Shown here: positions 54,331 through 54,830 of the stretch, in pieces
Layout of the letters: every line of letters starts with the position of its first letter
How positions within the stretch are numbered: position 1 is the first letter of the stretch
NCBI GenBank assembly: GCA_030680415.1
Contig: JAUXVE010000007.1
Span: forward strand, 1-54,830
Direction: 5' to 3'
From: Rubrivivax sp.
GTDB lineage: Bacteria > Pseudomonadota > Gammaproteobacteria > Burkholderiales > Burkholderiaceae_C
Length of the DNA: 54,830 bases
The notes under the pieces: generated by a model
Told to the model about the DNA's origin: nothing
The model's input: the letters and a program-made list of their open reading frames with translations, nothing else
Database searches by the model: none
Program-made: the position numbers and the translations under genes

Positions 54331-54830
54331 ATGGCGCCCCAAGGCGGCAGGACTGGGATGAATCTGGTCGGTGACCTTGGGCCGCGTTCGATGACTGGCT
54401 TCGGCGCGTTGCGGACGTTGAGTGCTGCCCGGCACCGGATTGCGCCCGCGCGTCGCGGCAGGCGATGCCCGGCGGGCGCGCTGACTGTGGCGGTCTGTGC
54501 TGCGCACCGACTGCCCTGCGCTGCTCGCCTTGAGGGCGTGCCGCATAACTCGCTTCGTTCGCTGCGCTCACTGCGCTCAAACAGGATGCGGCAAGTCAGT
54601 TCACGAAGCGCGCTGCGCGCGCCGCCCTCAAGGCTGCGCTGCTCGGCGCCACACACAGCGCCCCCGCCGGGCACCACCTGCCGCTCAACCACCAGTGGTG
54701 GCGGTCGCCGAGAACCACCGCTGCCTGCCGCAAAGGGGTGTCCGGGCGGGGTGCGGCGTGCGTGTGAGGCGCCGAGGAGCGCAGGGTTCATGGCCCGCGC
54801 GCGCAGCGCGCCTCGTAGACACTTCTGGCG
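54331..54830. repeat. structured, repeat-like non-coding block at the window end
   Basis: No gene with family similarity is visible in these 500 bases. CCTTGAGGGCG (54528-54538) and CGCCCTCAAGG (54623-54633) form an inverted repeat. Inside it GCCGCAT pairs with ATGCGGC, CGCTTCG with CGAAGCG, and there are short tandem runs (TTCGCTGCGCTCACTGCGCTC). I recall similar blocks, often giving spurious arginine- and serine-rich ORFs, as dispersed repeats in Burkholderiales. They are open in several frames and are not counted as genes here. Confidence 0.5.

Noticed and set aside
54249..54791. 180-codon minus-strand frame at the window end
   Set aside because: Overlaps the permease 3' end and the repeat-like block. 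Arg/Ser/Pro-rich low-complexity peptide with no family; repeats of this kind often give spurious ORFs.

Overview
This is about 55 kb of GC-rich bacterial chromosome. The 5' end of a 16S rRNA gene is at the left edge on the minus strand. Its V1-V2 sequence, the gene content (dapA-bamC, coaBC-dut, parC/parE, an incomplete regulatory PTS) and the dense ATGA-type gene overlaps point to a betaproteobacterium of the order Burkholderiales, probably near Rubrivivax, Leptothrix or Methylibium. I infer that affiliation from recognition, not from a database search. The window is mostly ordinary core chromosome, interrupted by a toxin-antitoxin island, a decayed group II intron, palindromic repeats and several decayed or degenerate genes.

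Layout: 1-770 holds the 16S start with its leader, boxA and promoters. 767-5085 (minus) is an operon of lipoprotein, MFS transporter, EIIA, HPr and Enzyme I. 5115-9496 holds a CoA-transferase, a kinase-like protein lacking catalytic residues, a DUF4197 protein divergent from a TlpA-like thioredoxin, and ruvA. 9606-11496 (minus) is a copper pair (PCuAC and DUF2946) with a truncated group II intron ending three bases before the DUF2946 start codon. 11544-12493 is a RidA-like gene coupled to dsbB. 12528-17253 (minus) is korCAB, a 2-oxoacid (probably 2-oxoglutarate) oxidoreductase with an NAD(P)-linked FeS-flavoprotein subunit.

17393-24902 contains parC and parE (minus). They are separated by two VapBC-type modules and a GNAT gene, and a third module and a broken dadA remnant lie beyond parE. 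Between parE and the third module there is, on the plus strand, what I read as a GEMM-I (cyclic-di-GMP class I) riboswitch. It has no gene of its own downstream and points antisense into the third toxin. This is the observation I consider most worth following. 25005-29061 carries an MFS transporter, a 42-residue peptide, a methyltransferase, dapA and bamC, closed by a terminator. 29143-33521 has a small lipoprotein, a hypothetical gene coupled to a RoxA-type ribosomal oxygenase, an FKBP isomerase, and coaBC-dut.

33668-36027 is a CIO-type cydAB. It is followed by a YecA/SEC-C protein, a TPR protein with a 2OG-Fe(II) oxygenase domain, alaS (with a palindromic repeat inside its reading frame), a semialdehyde dehydrogenase, an HpaI-type aldolase and a degenerate GGDEF protein. 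45278-47313 is nrfHA, for ammonifying nitrite reduction. Its NrfA has CxxCH instead of CxxCK at the first haem, and an FNR-like box lies upstream. 47321-54330 looks like a TetR-controlled aromatic-acid CoA pathway: feruloyl-CoA synthase-like ligase, crotonase, a thiolase broken by an amber codon, a branched-chain-type solute-binding protein and a permease. The window ends in a structured, repeat-like non-coding block where the remaining transporter genes would be expected.

Functional themes are low-oxygen respiration (cydAB, nrfHA, kor), aromatic or CoA-thioester metabolism (CoA-transferase, ligase cluster, gabD, aldolase) and signalling proteins that appear to have lost catalytic residues.
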